Shown here in pieces: positions 5,304 through 13,393 of a DNA stretch of 18,425 bases. The notes under the pieces were generated by a model. That model worked only from the letters and a program-made list of their open reading frames with translations. It did not search any database and was not told where the DNA came from. Origin of the DNA: Thalassolituus sp. UBA1087 (GTDB taxonomy: Bacteria; Pseudomonadota; Gammaproteobacteria; Pseudomonadales; Oceanobacteraceae). The translations under genes and the position numbers were made by a program. The stretch lies in assembly GCA_002314145.1 (NCBI GenBank), contig DCCG01000001.1, forward strand, positions 1 to 18,425, in the 5' to 3' direction. Every line of letters begins with the position of its first letter. Within the stretch, counting starts at the first letter, position 1.

Positions 5304-6575
5304 ATGGAAGGTAGCTACGACCTCTCACAGGTCGCTCTCTCGTATCTGGTGGCCATCCTGGCCTCGTACTGTGCTCTGTATTTCGCCACACAGCTGTCTG
5401 TAGTCTCCGGTAAGCGCCGTTATCTCTGGCTGTCAATCGGTGCCATGTCGATGGGGCTGGGCATCTGGAGTATGCACTTTATCGGTATGGGCGCCTACAA
5501 AATGGCCATGCCGATGACCTATGATCTGGGCATGACACTGGTGTCCAGCGTGGCGGCGGTTCTGTCGTCCGGGCTGGCTTTATATCTGATCAGCCGCACC
5601 AATATGAGCGGAAGAATGCTGGCAACCGGCAGTCTGGTGATGGGAGCGGGCATTGCTCTGATGCATTATCTGGGCATGGCGGCGATGAAAATGACGCCGG
5701 CCGTAAGCTACGAACCCGTGTGGTTTTCGATCTCCATTGTGATTGCGGTGGGCGCATCGGCGGCGGCCATGGCGATTTGCCGTTATACACAAAATCTGGT
5801 GGGTACCCAGGCTGCGGTGTACCAGGGAATTGCTGCGCTGGTGATGGGCGCGGCTATCTGCGGTATGCATTATTCCGGTATGGAAGCGGTGGTCTTTCCG
5901 CCAGGCTCGATGCCGGACCCGGCTAACCAGCTGACCGGCGCAACCCTGGGTGTCCCTGTGGTGGTTGCTGCGGTGGTATTTGTGTTGATCGCCCTGGTGA
6001 CTGTGTATACCGATATTAAAGTACGTTTAGGCGAGCAGGAGCGCTCTGTGCGTGAAGAACAGCGGGCCGCTTCCTGGGCAGACAATAAAGCATTTTCTGA
6101 TGAGGTGACCGGTTTGCCAAACCGTGCCGGTCTGGAGCAGCATCTGGCAAAACGCCTGGCTGATCAGGCGTCCGACAGTGCGCCGTTTGCGGTATTAATG
6201 CTGGAAATGGCTAACCTGCGGGAGCTGGACCAGAGTATTCATCAGCGTGATATTAACCAGCAGATCGGTGCGCTGGCCCGGGCGCTGTCGGCGCAGTTGT
6301 CGACTAACAGTTATCTTGCGCGTTATTCCAATAACCGTTTTTGTGTAATCACCGATCAGGTGCCGGAGGGCGATGTACAGGCACTGGTGAACGACATTTT
6401 TCAGACGGCTGATATAACCCGCCTGGCCGATGCCGATATCCGTTGGCAGGTGGGCTGTGCCCGTTTCCCTGACGATGCCGCATCAAACCGTGAATTACTG
6501 CGCCAGGCATTGAAAACAGTCAGCCTGAAGACGGAAGGCGGGGATGATGTCCAGGGCCATATGGTGACCAGTTAA
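5304..6575 (+). CDS. MHYT sensor protein with degenerate GGDEF domain
   Basis: A 423-aa protein. The N-terminal half is a seven-helix MHYT membrane domain, with its three motifs at residues 57-62 (MHFIGM), 120-125 (MHYLGM) and 188-193 (MHYSGM). MHYT domains are proposed to bind copper and sense O2, CO or NO. After the last helix (about 217-234) comes a short linker and a GGDEF-type fold from about 264: DEVTGLPNRAGLEQHL is a typical GGDEF opening, but the signature is replaced by SNNRF (342-346, in RYSNNRFCVI). Diguanylate cyclase activity is therefore not expected. It may bind GTP or act by interaction. No EAL domain follows. The start at 5304 is supported by the family-like N-terminus. The gene is divergent from the cyclase and ends at a terminator. 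Confidence 0.9.
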   Translation: MEGSYDLSQVALSYLVAILASYCALYFATQLSVVSGKRRYLWLSIGAMSMGLGIWSMHFIGMGAYKMAMPMTYDLGMTLVSSVAAVLSSGLALYLISRTNMSGRMLATGSLVMGAGIALMHYLGMAAMKMTPAVSYEPVWFSISIVIAVGASAAAMAICRYTQNLVGTQAAVYQGIAALVMGAAICGMHYSGMEAVVFPPGSMPDPANQLTGATLGVPVVVAAVVFVLIALVTVYTDIKVRLGEQERSVREEQRAASWADNKAFSDEVTGLPNRAGLEQHLAKRLADQASDSAPFAVLMLEMANLRELDQSIHQRDINQQIGALARALSAQLSTNSYLARYSNNRFCVITDQVPEGDVQALVNDIFQTADITRLADADIRWQVGCARFPDDAASNRELLRQALKTVSLKTEGGDDVQGHMVTS

Positions 6576-6600
6576 ACGGCACAAATAATAAGATGGACGT

Positions 6601-6630
6601 AAAAAAGCCGGTATGGAAGCCGGCTTTTTT
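6601..6630. terminator. Bidirectional Rho-independent terminator
   Basis: AAAAAAGCCGG (6601-6611), an 8-base loop, and CCGGCTTTTTT (6620-6630). A GC-rich stem is flanked by an A-run and a T-run, so it can act in both directions. It lies between the convergent MHYT gene and the LLM oxidoreductase gene and can serve both. Confidence 0.9.
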
Positions 6631-6691
6631 ATTCTGTTAACACACTGACGTCTCGCCTAAGTGCGTTGTACAGAGATTAGTTGTACAGAGA

Positions 6692-7693
6692 TTAACGGAA
6701 AGCAGGAATCACCTTGTTGCCGTAGTGAGCGATGATTTCTTCTTCGTCGCCACTGTCCAGATAAATATTAAACTGGGTGGCACCGGCTTCCTTCAGTTTT
6801 TTCACTTTTGCAATATGGGCATCGTCATCGCCCAGTACGCAGAAACTTTCAACGATATCATCGGTAATAAAGTCCAGATACGGGTTATCACTCTGGCCGT
6901 GTTTAGAGTAATCATAGCCACGGCGTTTTTCGATATAGTCGGTTAAGCTTTTAGGTACCAGACCGGAATCCGAACCATATTTTTCCACGATATCGGCAAC
7001 ATGGTTACCCACCATGGCCGGGAACCATTTGGTTTTTTCGATCATGTATTCCTTGCTGCCAAAGTAGGCCGGGGCGGCTGCAACCACTTTAAAGTCCGAC
7101 ATATCGCGGCCTGCTTCTTTACCGGCTGCCAGCGCCTGATCAGTAAACCATTTGACCAGATCCGGATCACCGATCTGAAGAATCAGGCCGTCACCGTGTT
7201 TACCGGCAGTGGCCAGTGCTTTAGGGCCATAAGCGGCAATGTGAACGGGTAATTCGTAACCGGTTGCCCAGGGGAATTTAACCGGCACGGCACAGCCATC
7301 GTACATGACTTCTTCACCACGGATCATGGCTTTTACTTTCTGGGAGAATTCAGTCAGGCGTGCCAGTGTGGCCGGTTTTTTGCCCATCACCCGGTTAGCC
7401 GAGTCACCACGGCCCAGGCCAATTTCAAAACGGCCTTCACTCTGCAGTGCCAGGCTACCAAACGTACTGGCGGCGTGAGACCAGTCACGTACATCCGGGC
7501 TGGTAACACAGGGCGCAAATTTCATTTTGGTGGTGTGTTCCATACACATAGCCATGGCGACCATGGATTCACGCCACAGGATATGGGAATCGTAGAACCA
7601 GCATTGGGTAAAACCGGCTTCTTCTGCCTGACGCACCAGGTTACGGGCGCGGTTCGGGCTGACAAAGCCTTTAAAAGTAATACCAAATTCCAT
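6692..7693 (-). CDS. F420-dependent LLM-class oxidoreductase (CPS_4043-like family)
   Basis: A 333-aa protein starting at ATG 7693 with AGGAG just upstream. It is a luciferase-like (LLM) TIM-barrel protein: MEFGITFKGF start, AEEAGFTQCWFYDSH (23-37), FAPCVTSPDVRDW, then RFEIGLGRGDSANRVMG, and PVHIAAYGPKALATAGKHGDGLILQ, all typical of the F420-binding branch. I believe the nearest named family is TIGR03842 (CPS_4043 type), of unknown substrate. The gene is last in the F420 operon, 99 bp after fno, which supports F420 rather than flavin as cofactor. A hydride transfer reaction with F420 or F420H2 is inferred; the substrate is unknown. The pyrimidine-type regulation and beta-alanine genes nearby make a pyrimidine or beta-amino-acid related substrate possible. 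Confidence 0.85.
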   Translation of the reverse strand: MEFGITFKGFVSPNRARNLVRQAEEAGFTQCWFYDSHILWRESMVAMAMCMEHTTKMKFAPCVTSPDVRDWSHAASTFGSLALQSEGRFEIGLGRGDSANRVMGKKPATLARLTEFSQKVKAMIRGEEVMYDGCAVPVKFPWATGYELPVHIAAYGPKALATAGKHGDGLILQIGDPDLVKWFTDQALAAGKEAGRDMSDFKVVAAAPAYFGSKEYMIEKTKWFPAMVGNHVADIVEKYGSDSGLVPKSLTDYIEKRRGYDYSKHGQSDNPYLDFITDDIVESFCVLGDDDAHIAKVKKLKEAGATQFNIYLDSGDEEEIIAHYGNKVIPAFR

Positions 7694-7792
7694 AAGTCTC
7701 TCCTGTTGTTTAAAGCAATGTTGTGTTTATGTCTGTTTTAAATCGGGATTAATTGGCTTGCGTTGGTTCGTTGTTATCTGCGTAAACTCTGA

Positions 7793-8461
7793 TCAGTGTT
7801 CCGGTGGCTGAATACAGATACCGGCATGTGAAAAGGGCACAGCCTTGGAAATATTCAGACGGATCAGAATCGGTGTAATGGCTTCAATGCAGCGGGCACT
7901 GTCTGCCAGGCCGGCGTTGTAAGAGGTTACATCCAGCAGTTTCAGCGCTTCGATAACTTCATTTTTAGCCTCCAGGCTGTTGCCGCACACCAGAATGTCG
8001 CAATTAATTTTCTGATCGAGTTTATTCAGCGTTACGGCGGAGACATTGTGCAGCGCGCCTACTACAGCAATATCATCCCCCAGTAGTGCCTGAGCCGCTT
8101 CTGTCGCGGAACCTTCCGGCGGCATGGCCACGGCCTTAGGATTGCCCTCAGCCAGTGGCACCACAATATCAACCAGAATTTTATCGCCCAGAACCGGCTT
8201 CAGGCTTTCCAGTGTCAGGTTGTGGGCACTGAAAGGCACCGCCAGAATTACCAGGCGGGTGGCTTTTTCTGTGGCTTCTGTATTACCGCAGCCGCTGATG
8301 GCGGCCGAGTCTGCTGGCAGCAGCTGATTCAGTTCTTCAGCACTTTGCGCTGCTTTGGCACCGTCGCGGGAGCCGATCACGACCGGCATACCGGCTTTGG
8401 CAAATCTGAGGGCGAGGCCTTTCCCCTGAGGTCCTGTGCCTCCAATAATGGCAATCGTCAT
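7793..8461 (-). CDS. fno: NADPH:F420 oxidoreductase
   Basis: A 222-aa protein that transfers hydride between NADP(H) and coenzyme F420. The N-terminal Rossmann motif GGTGPQGKGLALRFAKAG (7-24) and VVIGSRD (27-33), whose SRD contacts the NADP 2'-phosphate, are typical of Fno/NpdG. Further on are RLVILAVPFSAH and GALHNVSAVTL, matching the family's cofactor and active-site loops. The length is the usual size. Its ATG overlaps the cofE stop as ATGA (8458-8461), so the two are translationally coupled. In an aerobic-type gammaproteobacterium the physiological direction is probably F420 reduction by NADPH, to supply the LLM enzyme encoded next. Confidence 0.9.
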   Translation of the reverse strand: MTIAIIGGTGPQGKGLALRFAKAGMPVVIGSRDGAKAAQSAEELNQLLPADSAAISGCGNTEATEKATRLVILAVPFSAHNLTLESLKPVLGDKILVDIVVPLAEGNPKAVAMPPEGSATEAAQALLGDDIAVVGALHNVSAVTLNKLDQKINCDILVCGNSLEAKNEVIEALKLLDVTSYNAGLADSARCIEAITPILIRLNISKAVPFSHAGICIQPPEH

Positions 8462-9231
8462 TTAAATAAATCCTCTTTTTCTGGTCTGAGTATGTGTGAG
8501 GCTTGTGTTGTGCTGTCTGGTGTCCACTCCAGACCGCGGAAAATAATTAACGGGCATTTACCGTCTTTCGCCATTAACAGGCCGGAGGCGGCGGCGAGCT
8601 CGTCGGCAAAGGCCGGGGCGGTGACTTTTAATTCACGTCCCCAGGCATCCTTATCGCCGTATTGGGTAACCACCGCGGGCACATTGGCGAGGCCAACGGC
8701 GACGTTAACCTGGCCCAGTCGCCACGGGCGCCCGAAGGTATCGCTGATGACGATGCCAAGGGAGCATCCGAAGTGCTGTTCAAGGGCGGTACACAGGCGT
8801 CGTGCACTGGCATCCGGATCTTTGGGCAGGGTGATCATTTCACCATTGTCGGCATTGGATTCATCGACGGCAGCATTGGCACAGATAAAGCCCAGCTTGT
8901 GTTGCGCAATTAAAATGCCTTCGTCCTGTCCCGGGCGTTTAATGGCACGGATAACACGGGATGACTGGCTTAAAATTAATTCCACTTTACGCGGGTCTTT
9001 ATTCACTTCTTCAGCCAGTGCCCGGGCTTCATCTGACGGGGTAATATCTTCTGCCCGGTAAACATCACCTTCGCATTTGGAAACGGCTTTGTGAGCCAGC
9101 ACCAGAATGTCACCGTCCTGCAGTGTGAGTTTTTGTTCCGCCAGCGTGGTGGCGATATGCTGAGCCAGGTCATCGCCGGGTCTGAAGTCAGGCAGGCCTT
9201 TTGGGGCCAGCATCTGCATTGCATCAGGCAT
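8458..9231 (-). CDS. cofE: Coenzyme F420-0:L-glutamate ligase
   Basis: A 257-aa protein that adds gamma-linked glutamates to F420-0 using GTP. The frame is open further upstream to a TTG at 9264, but ATG 9231 has a good Shine-Dalgarno (GGAAGGAG) and overlaps only the last bases of cofC, so I place the start there. Family motifs are LQDGDILVLAHKAVSKCEG (about 36-54), LILSQSSRVIR, HKLGFICANAAVDESNA and SDTFGRPWRLGQVNVAVGL. It is the single-domain form: the FMN-binding C-terminal domain of mycobacterial FbiB is absent. In mycobacteria that domain reduces dehydro-F420, so its absence bears on which side-chain precursor is used. Confidence 0.92.
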   Translation of the reverse strand: MPDAMQMLAPKGLPDFRPGDDLAQHIATTLAEQKLTLQDGDILVLAHKAVSKCEGDVYRAEDITPSDEARALAEEVNKDPRKVELILSQSSRVIRAIKRPGQDEGILIAQHKLGFICANAAVDESNADNGEMITLPKDPDASARRLCTALEQHFGCSLGIVISDTFGRPWRLGQVNVAVGLANVPAVVTQYGDKDAWGRELKVTAPAFADELAAASGLLMAKDGKCPLIIFRGLEWTPDSTTQASHILRPEKEDLFK

Positions 9232-9919
9232 ATTGCAGGGCTCCTTCCGGCTCTTTGTTGGCAAAAGCCATGTCCGCGAACAGGCTGGTATTCAGGTCGT
9301 CCGGAACATCAATATCGGCCGCTAATTTTTTCAGATCCACTACTTCACAGTGGATGTTGCTTAACTGACTCAGCTGCGTATGGCGGTGTGCCGAGTTGTG
9401 ACCAAAACAAAAAGGAATCGCGTTGGCCGGGGCACATAACAGGGCATTGGTTCCGCCATCTTTGGCGCGCGCAATGGCAACACCATGCCCGTGGCTGACA
9501 CGGCCCAGCATGTTTCTGATTTCATCAGCGTCGAGTTCGGCAATATCGGCAGGTATGACCAGCTGACGGCGGAAGCCCTGTAATACAGTCCATTGGGCTG
9601 CGCGTTCCAGCGCACGGTTCAGGCCCCGGGATTTCTGTTCCAGTAACACCTGGTGGCCGTGTTCATTCGCCATCTGTGCAATCTGCGCAGAGGGGGTGAC
9701 AACCAGCAGCGTCAGCGCCGGAAATTCCCGTTTAAAAAATGCCAGCGTGTTGCGATACAGGTGGATGGCCAGATCACTGCGCTGGTGATTGCTCAGCAGG
9801 GGACGCAGCCGTTGTTTTGACTGCAGCGGATTTTTCATCGGTACTACAACGCAGGTGTCAGCAACGCAGGTATCAGCAACACAGGTGTCAGCCAGCAGGT
9901 GCGCGGTTTGGCTGTTCAT
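9224..9919 (-). CDS. cofC: 2-phospholactate-type guanylyltransferase (F420 synthesis)
   Basis: A 231-aa protein that activates the three-carbon phospho-acid with GTP to give the GDP-linked donor used by CofD. The nucleotidyltransferase pattern is clear: VVVPMKNPLQSKQRLRPLLS (about 24-43, the P-loop-like start), LTLLVVTPS, SRGLNRALERAA, LVIPADIAELDADEI, AKDGGTNALLC and FCFGHNSAHRH. Substrate choice (2-phospholactate, PEP or 3-phosphoglycerate) cannot be read off. The start ATG 9919 overlaps the cofD stop as ATGA. The core normally begins near CVVVP; here it is preceded by about 22 extra residues containing VADTC repeats encoded by a 15-bp tandem repeat. Confidence 0.9.
   Translation of the reverse strand: MNSQTAHLLADTCVADTCVADTCVVVPMKNPLQSKQRLRPLLSNHQRSDLAIHLYRNTLAFFKREFPALTLLVVTPSAQIAQMANEHGHQVLLEQKSRGLNRALERAAQWTVLQGFRRQLVIPADIAELDADEIRNMLGRVSHGHGVAIARAKDGGTNALLCAPANAIPFCFGHNSAHRHTQLSQLSNIHCEVVDLKKLAADIDVPDDLNTSLFADMAFANKEPEGALQYA
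9849..9893. repeat. Three 15-bp tandem repeats inside cofC
   Basis: The units are ACGCAGGTGTCAGCA, ACGCAGGTATCAGCA and ACACAGGTGTCAGCC. On the coding (minus) strand they encode VADTC-type repeats near the N-terminus of CofC. Because the unit is a multiple of three, copy number changes would keep the frame. Confidence 0.9.
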
Positions 9920-10917
9920 AGGCAGGCCTCTTTTTCATTGGTTTGACGGGCCGCCTGCTGTTGTTTGCAGGTGCTGACCTGCTGGCCAAAATGCACGCAT
10001 TGCTGCATCAGGGCGGTTTTTTCACTGTCTGTTTTCATCAGGGTGTCTGTCACCAGAACATCCAGTCCGCGGTCCTGAAGAACCGGTTCCCAGCTGGCAT
10101 CCCGGGTGTCGACGATCATGGCATCCAGACAGTCCTGATAGAGTTCGGCAACGCTGGCCGGTGAACTGTTAAGGCCGATGACCTGCATCATGTCATCGGC
10201 CGGACCTTTCACTGTTTTTCCGGCAATAAAAGGCGAAATCGCAATCCGTGTTGCACGGGTTTCTTCCAGTGCGTGGCGTATATCAGTCACCGCCAGAATA
10301 GCGCCGATGCTGACCACCGGATTGCTTGGCGCAATAATAATCAGGTCACTGTTGTGAATGGCTTCCAGTGCTTCCGGGGTGGCTGCCGCCTGTTCAGAAC
10401 CTTCGATGGCAATGGCTGTGATTTCGGCATTGCATTGTTCACGGACAAAATATTCCTGAAAACTCAGGCTGCCTGCGGCGGTCAGCACCCGTGTCTGCAT
10501 CACATCGTCAGTGGGCAGCAGCAGTGGAATATCGACGCCGTTTTTCCAGGCGATATCCTGTGCAATCGCAGACGGACGTATGCCTTTACGGCGCTGTTCG
10601 GTACGGTAAATATGAGTGGCAAAATCCTGATCACCAAGAAACATCCAGGTGTCACTGCCCAGCTGTTGTAAACCGTCCAGAACCTGATGGGTTTCATTTT
10701 CCAGTCCCCAGCCCTGTTGCTGATTAATGCGGCCGGCAAGGGTGTAAGTGAGGGTGTCGATATCCGGTGATACCCACAGTCCATGGAATTCTTCGTCATC
10801 GGCGACATTACCAATCACCGACAGGTTGGCTTTGTGTTCACTGAGGTAAAGCCCCAGCGCGGCTTTAGCGCCGCCCACGCCACCGGCTAATAATGTAATT
10901 CTTGGTGTCCGCGTCAT
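9916..10917 (-). CDS. cofD: 2-phospholactate transferase (F420-0 synthase)
   Basis: A 333-aa protein that joins FO to the GDP-activated phospho-acid, giving F420-0 or its dehydro form. The frame extends to a TTG at 10935, but ATG 10917 has GGAGG five bases ahead, lies 1 base after the cofH stop, and begins just before the family's MTRTPRITLLAGGVGGAKAA-like start. Visible motifs are LLAGGVGGAKAALGL (9-23), IGNVADDEEFHGLWVSPDIDTLTYTLAG (Asp-rich metal and FO site), WMFLGDQDFATHI, IIIAPSNPVVSIGAIL, and VKGPADDMM. The length is usual for CofD/FbiA. It is translationally linked to cofH upstream and cofC downstream. Confidence 0.95.
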   Translation of the reverse strand: MTRTPRITLLAGGVGGAKAALGLYLSEHKANLSVIGNVADDEEFHGLWVSPDIDTLTYTLAGRINQQQGWGLENETHQVLDGLQQLGSDTWMFLGDQDFATHIYRTEQRRKGIRPSAIAQDIAWKNGVDIPLLLPTDDVMQTRVLTAAGSLSFQEYFVREQCNAEITAIAIEGSEQAAATPEALEAIHNSDLIIIAPSNPVVSIGAILAVTDIRHALEETRATRIAISPFIAGKTVKGPADDMMQVIGLNSSPASVAELYQDCLDAMIVDTRDASWEPVLQDRGLDVLVTDTLMKTDSEKTALMQQCVHFGQQVSTCKQQQAARQTNEKEACL

Positions 10918-10918
10918 A

Positions 10919-12157
10919 TCAGCCTCCGGCAGCAATCAGTAAGGCAGGGTCAGCCAGTTCCGGCTGCGCAGTAGCAGCGGGACCGAAATCCTTTACGGTT
11001 TTGTACAGAGTGCTGCGCTGCAGTGCATGCAGCCCGGCGCGGTGAATGTTATTCACCATATCCTGCGGCATGACTTCCTGACCGTGCTGGCCACCGGCGG
11101 CGGTTGAAATACTTTCGTTCATCAGCGTGCCGCCGAGATCATTGGCACCGGCACGCAACATCTGAGCGGCGGTTTCGGGCCCCATTTTTACCCAGGATGC
11201 CTGGATATTATCGATGTGACCCTGCAGCATAAGACGGGCAATGGCGTGCATTTTAAAATGTTCTGCACGGGTCGGACCGGTACGTACGCCATCCGGGTTT
11301 TCTTTGTACAGAGGTGTTTCGTAATGAATAAAGCCCAGCGGTACAAACTCGGTAAAGCCACCGGTGTCTTTCTGAATACTGCGCAGCAGGTCGAGATGAT
11401 AAGCCCAGTCGGCCGGACCATCTACGTGGCCATACATGATGGTGGCAGTGGTCGGAACACCAACACTGTGAGCGGCTTTAATAATGCGTACCCATTCGTC
11501 GGTTTTCAGCTTATCTTTGGTGAGAATTTTACGTACTTCCGGCGCCAGAATTTCTGCGGCTGTCCCCGGCATGGAGCCAAGACCATGGGCTTTCAGATCA
11601 CGCAGAAAGTCTTCCGGAGACATGCGGGCTTTGCGTGAGCCATACCAGATTTCAAACGGTGAAAAAGCGTGAATGTGCATGTCAGGCACGCGGGTTTTAA
11701 TCGCAATTAACACATTGCGGTAAAAGTCTTTATCAATATCCGGGTGCAGGCCACCCTGAACGCAGACTTCGGTCGCGCCACGTTCCCAGGCTTCCTGGGC
11801 GCGGTCGGCAATTTCATCAAAGGAAATAAATTCAGCGCTGGCATCGTCTTTGGCCACTGAGAAGTTGCAGAAACTGCAGCCCATATAACAGACATTGGTG
11901 AAGTTGATATTGCGGGTAACAATAAATGAGGCTTCATCGCCGCAACGTTGCTGACGTACCGCATCGGCGGTTTTTAATACAGCGCTGTAATCTGCACCTT
12001 CTGTTTCAAACAGCACAATGGCTTCTGGCTGAGTTAATTCTTCGCCAGCCAGTGCTTTTTCCAATATCGTACGAACATCCGGAGAGGCTTTGGCAAGAAC
12101 AGCCTTCAGGTCTGTCTGTTCAGAATAGTGACCATTCATTCTGGTAAATGCATTCAT
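10919..12157 (-). CDS. cofH: FO synthase subunit 2 (radical SAM, CofH)
   Basis: A 412-aa radical SAM enzyme. It forms the aminouracil-tyrosine adduct on the way to FO, the deazaflavin chromophore. The 4Fe-4S motif CxxxCxxC is at C90, C94 and C97 (NVCYMGCSFCNF). Other family stretches are EVCVQGGLHPD, HIHAFSPFEI, LGSMPGTAAEIL, PTTATIMYGHVD, and ANDLGGTLMNESIS near the C-terminus. Start ATG 12157 lies 16 bp after cofG with GGAGAAG ahead of it. A second ATG six codons later is possible. CofG and CofH are separate proteins here, as in archaea and cyanobacteria, not the fused FbiC of actinobacteria. Confidence 0.95.
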   Translation of the reverse strand: MNAFTRMNGHYSEQTDLKAVLAKASPDVRTILEKALAGEELTQPEAIVLFETEGADYSAVLKTADAVRQQRCGDEASFIVTRNINFTNVCYMGCSFCNFSVAKDDASAEFISFDEIADRAQEAWERGATEVCVQGGLHPDIDKDFYRNVLIAIKTRVPDMHIHAFSPFEIWYGSRKARMSPEDFLRDLKAHGLGSMPGTAAEILAPEVRKILTKDKLKTDEWVRIIKAAHSVGVPTTATIMYGHVDGPADWAYHLDLLRSIQKDTGGFTEFVPLGFIHYETPLYKENPDGVRTGPTRAEHFKMHAIARLMLQGHIDNIQASWVKMGPETAAQMLRAGANDLGGTLMNESISTAAGGQHGQEVMPQDMVNNIHRAGLHALQRSTLYKTVKDFGPAATAQPELADPALLIAAGG

Positions 12158-12173
12158 TTAACTTCTCCGTTCG

Positions 12174-13301
12174 TCAGATGGATTGCAGTGGCTGGTGACC
12201 GCTGAGCGCGGCGCGGGAACCAATAAGCTGGCTGAGATTACCGGCCAGATAGCGTTCGGGTTTTTTCAGGTACTGTGGATACACAGTAAGGCGTTCGTTT
12301 AATTCATAACCCAGCCCCTGACAGGCAGCCTGCAGACTGCTGATCTGTGGCCAGGCCCGTTCCGGGTTAATAAAGTCTTTGGTTACCGGCGATATACCGC
12401 CCCAGTCGTTAATGCCGGCGGAAATATAACTGCCGTAATGTTCTTCAAGATTGGGCGGAGCCTGCAGGCTGATTGACGGGTGCAGAATAAGACGGGCGAT
12501 GGCCAGTGTACGGCGCATGTCATCCAGATCCGGCTCCTGACAGCCCGCCATGGGCGTGCCGGCTTTGGCGCGGAAATTCTGTACGATCACTTCCTGAATA
12601 TGGCCGTATTGCATGTGCAGGTCGTTAATGGCGAACAGACTGTCGATGCGTTCTTCCCAGCTTTCGCCAATACCGATCAGAATGCCGGTGGTAAAAGGAA
12701 TATCCAGTTCACCGGCTGCTTCCAGTGTTTTCAGACGGACTTTGGGCACCTTGTCAGGGCAGGCGTGGTGCGCGCCGCCTTTTTTCAGCAGACGGTAACT
12801 GGTGGATTCCAGCATCATGCCCATACTGGCAGCGACGGGTTTGAGCCAGCTTAATTCGGCTTTGGTCAGGGTGCCCGGGTTTACATGTGGCAGAAGAGAG
12901 GAGTTTTCTAACACCTGTTCAGCCATATCGTGCAGATAGTGCAGGGTGCTGCGATAACCCAGCTGAGCCAGTTTTTCCTGCGCGTAGGTATATTTCTGTT
13001 CTGGTTTTTCACCCAGGCTGAACAGAGCCTCACGGCAGTTAAGGGCTTCACCCTGGCGTACGGTGGCTAACACCTGGTCAGGAGTCATCAGGTTAGCCTG
13101 TCCGGAATCCGGGGTTTTGTAAAAGGTGCAGTAACCACAGACATCCCGGCACATATTGGTGAGCGGGATAAAGACCTTCGGTGAATACGTCAGTGTATGA
13201 CCGAACTGATAGTCACGGATATAAGCTGCCTGGTTGCAGAGTGCATGCAGGTCAGGGCCGGTGGCCGCTTGCAGGGCAAGTGCTTCTTGTTTTGTGATCA
13301 T
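12174..13301 (-). CDS. cofG: FO synthase subunit 1 (radical SAM, CofG)
   Basis: A 375-aa radical SAM enzyme that closes the ring of the CofH product to give FO. The upstream frame opens at a TTG (13331), but ATG 13301 has AAAGGA ahead and gives the normal length. The CxxxCxxC motif is at C51, C55 and C58 (NMCRDVCGYCTF). Other family stretches are REALFSLGEKPEQ, LHYLHDMAEQVLE, LLPHVNPGTL, SMGMMLESTSYRLL, PFTTGILIGIGE, QNFRAKAGTPM and INDWGGISPVT. It is the first gene of the seven-gene minus-strand operon, about 58 bp downstream of a RutR-like palindrome, so it is the likely entry point for regulation. Confidence 0.95.
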   Translation of the reverse strand: MITKQEALALQAATGPDLHALCNQAAYIRDYQFGHTLTYSPKVFIPLTNMCRDVCGYCTFYKTPDSGQANLMTPDQVLATVRQGEALNCREALFSLGEKPEQKYTYAQEKLAQLGYRSTLHYLHDMAEQVLENSSLLPHVNPGTLTKAELSWLKPVAASMGMMLESTSYRLLKKGGAHHACPDKVPKVRLKTLEAAGELDIPFTTGILIGIGESWEERIDSLFAINDLHMQYGHIQEVIVQNFRAKAGTPMAGCQEPDLDDMRRTLAIARLILHPSISLQAPPNLEEHYGSYISAGINDWGGISPVTKDFINPERAWPQISSLQAACQGLGYELNERLTVYPQYLKKPERYLAGNLSQLIGSRAALSGHQPLQSI

Positions 13302-13358
13302 CCGTGGTTTCCTTTGGTTTGTCTTAAACAAACCGGACTGAACCGGTTACTGAGTTTC

Positions 13359-13376
13359 TTTTACCATTTGGTAAAA
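13359..13376. promoter_or_regulatory. RutR-like operator 1
   Basis: TTTTACCATTTGGTAAAA is an 8-2-8 perfect palindrome. Its core TTTACCAnnTGGTAAA has the same size and layout as the E. coli RutR box TTGACCAnnTGGTCAA, differing at one base per half-site. It lies 58 bp upstream of the cofG start, with a RutR-like gene next door. Confidence 0.75.
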
Positions 13377-13393
13377 CTACAAATATCATTGTT

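Noticed and set aside
8222..9061. Long plus-strand ORF opposite fno and cofE
   Set aside because: It is an antisense shadow of two well-recognised genes, with low-complexity composition and no family motifs.
9849..9893. Repeat-spacer array (CRISPR-like)
   Set aside because: The units are directly adjacent without spacers and lie in frame inside cofC.
10917..10935. TTG starts for cofD, cofE and cofG upstream of the chosen ATGs
   Set aside because: In each case an ATG with a proper Shine-Dalgarno and family-like N-terminus lies a few codons downstream.
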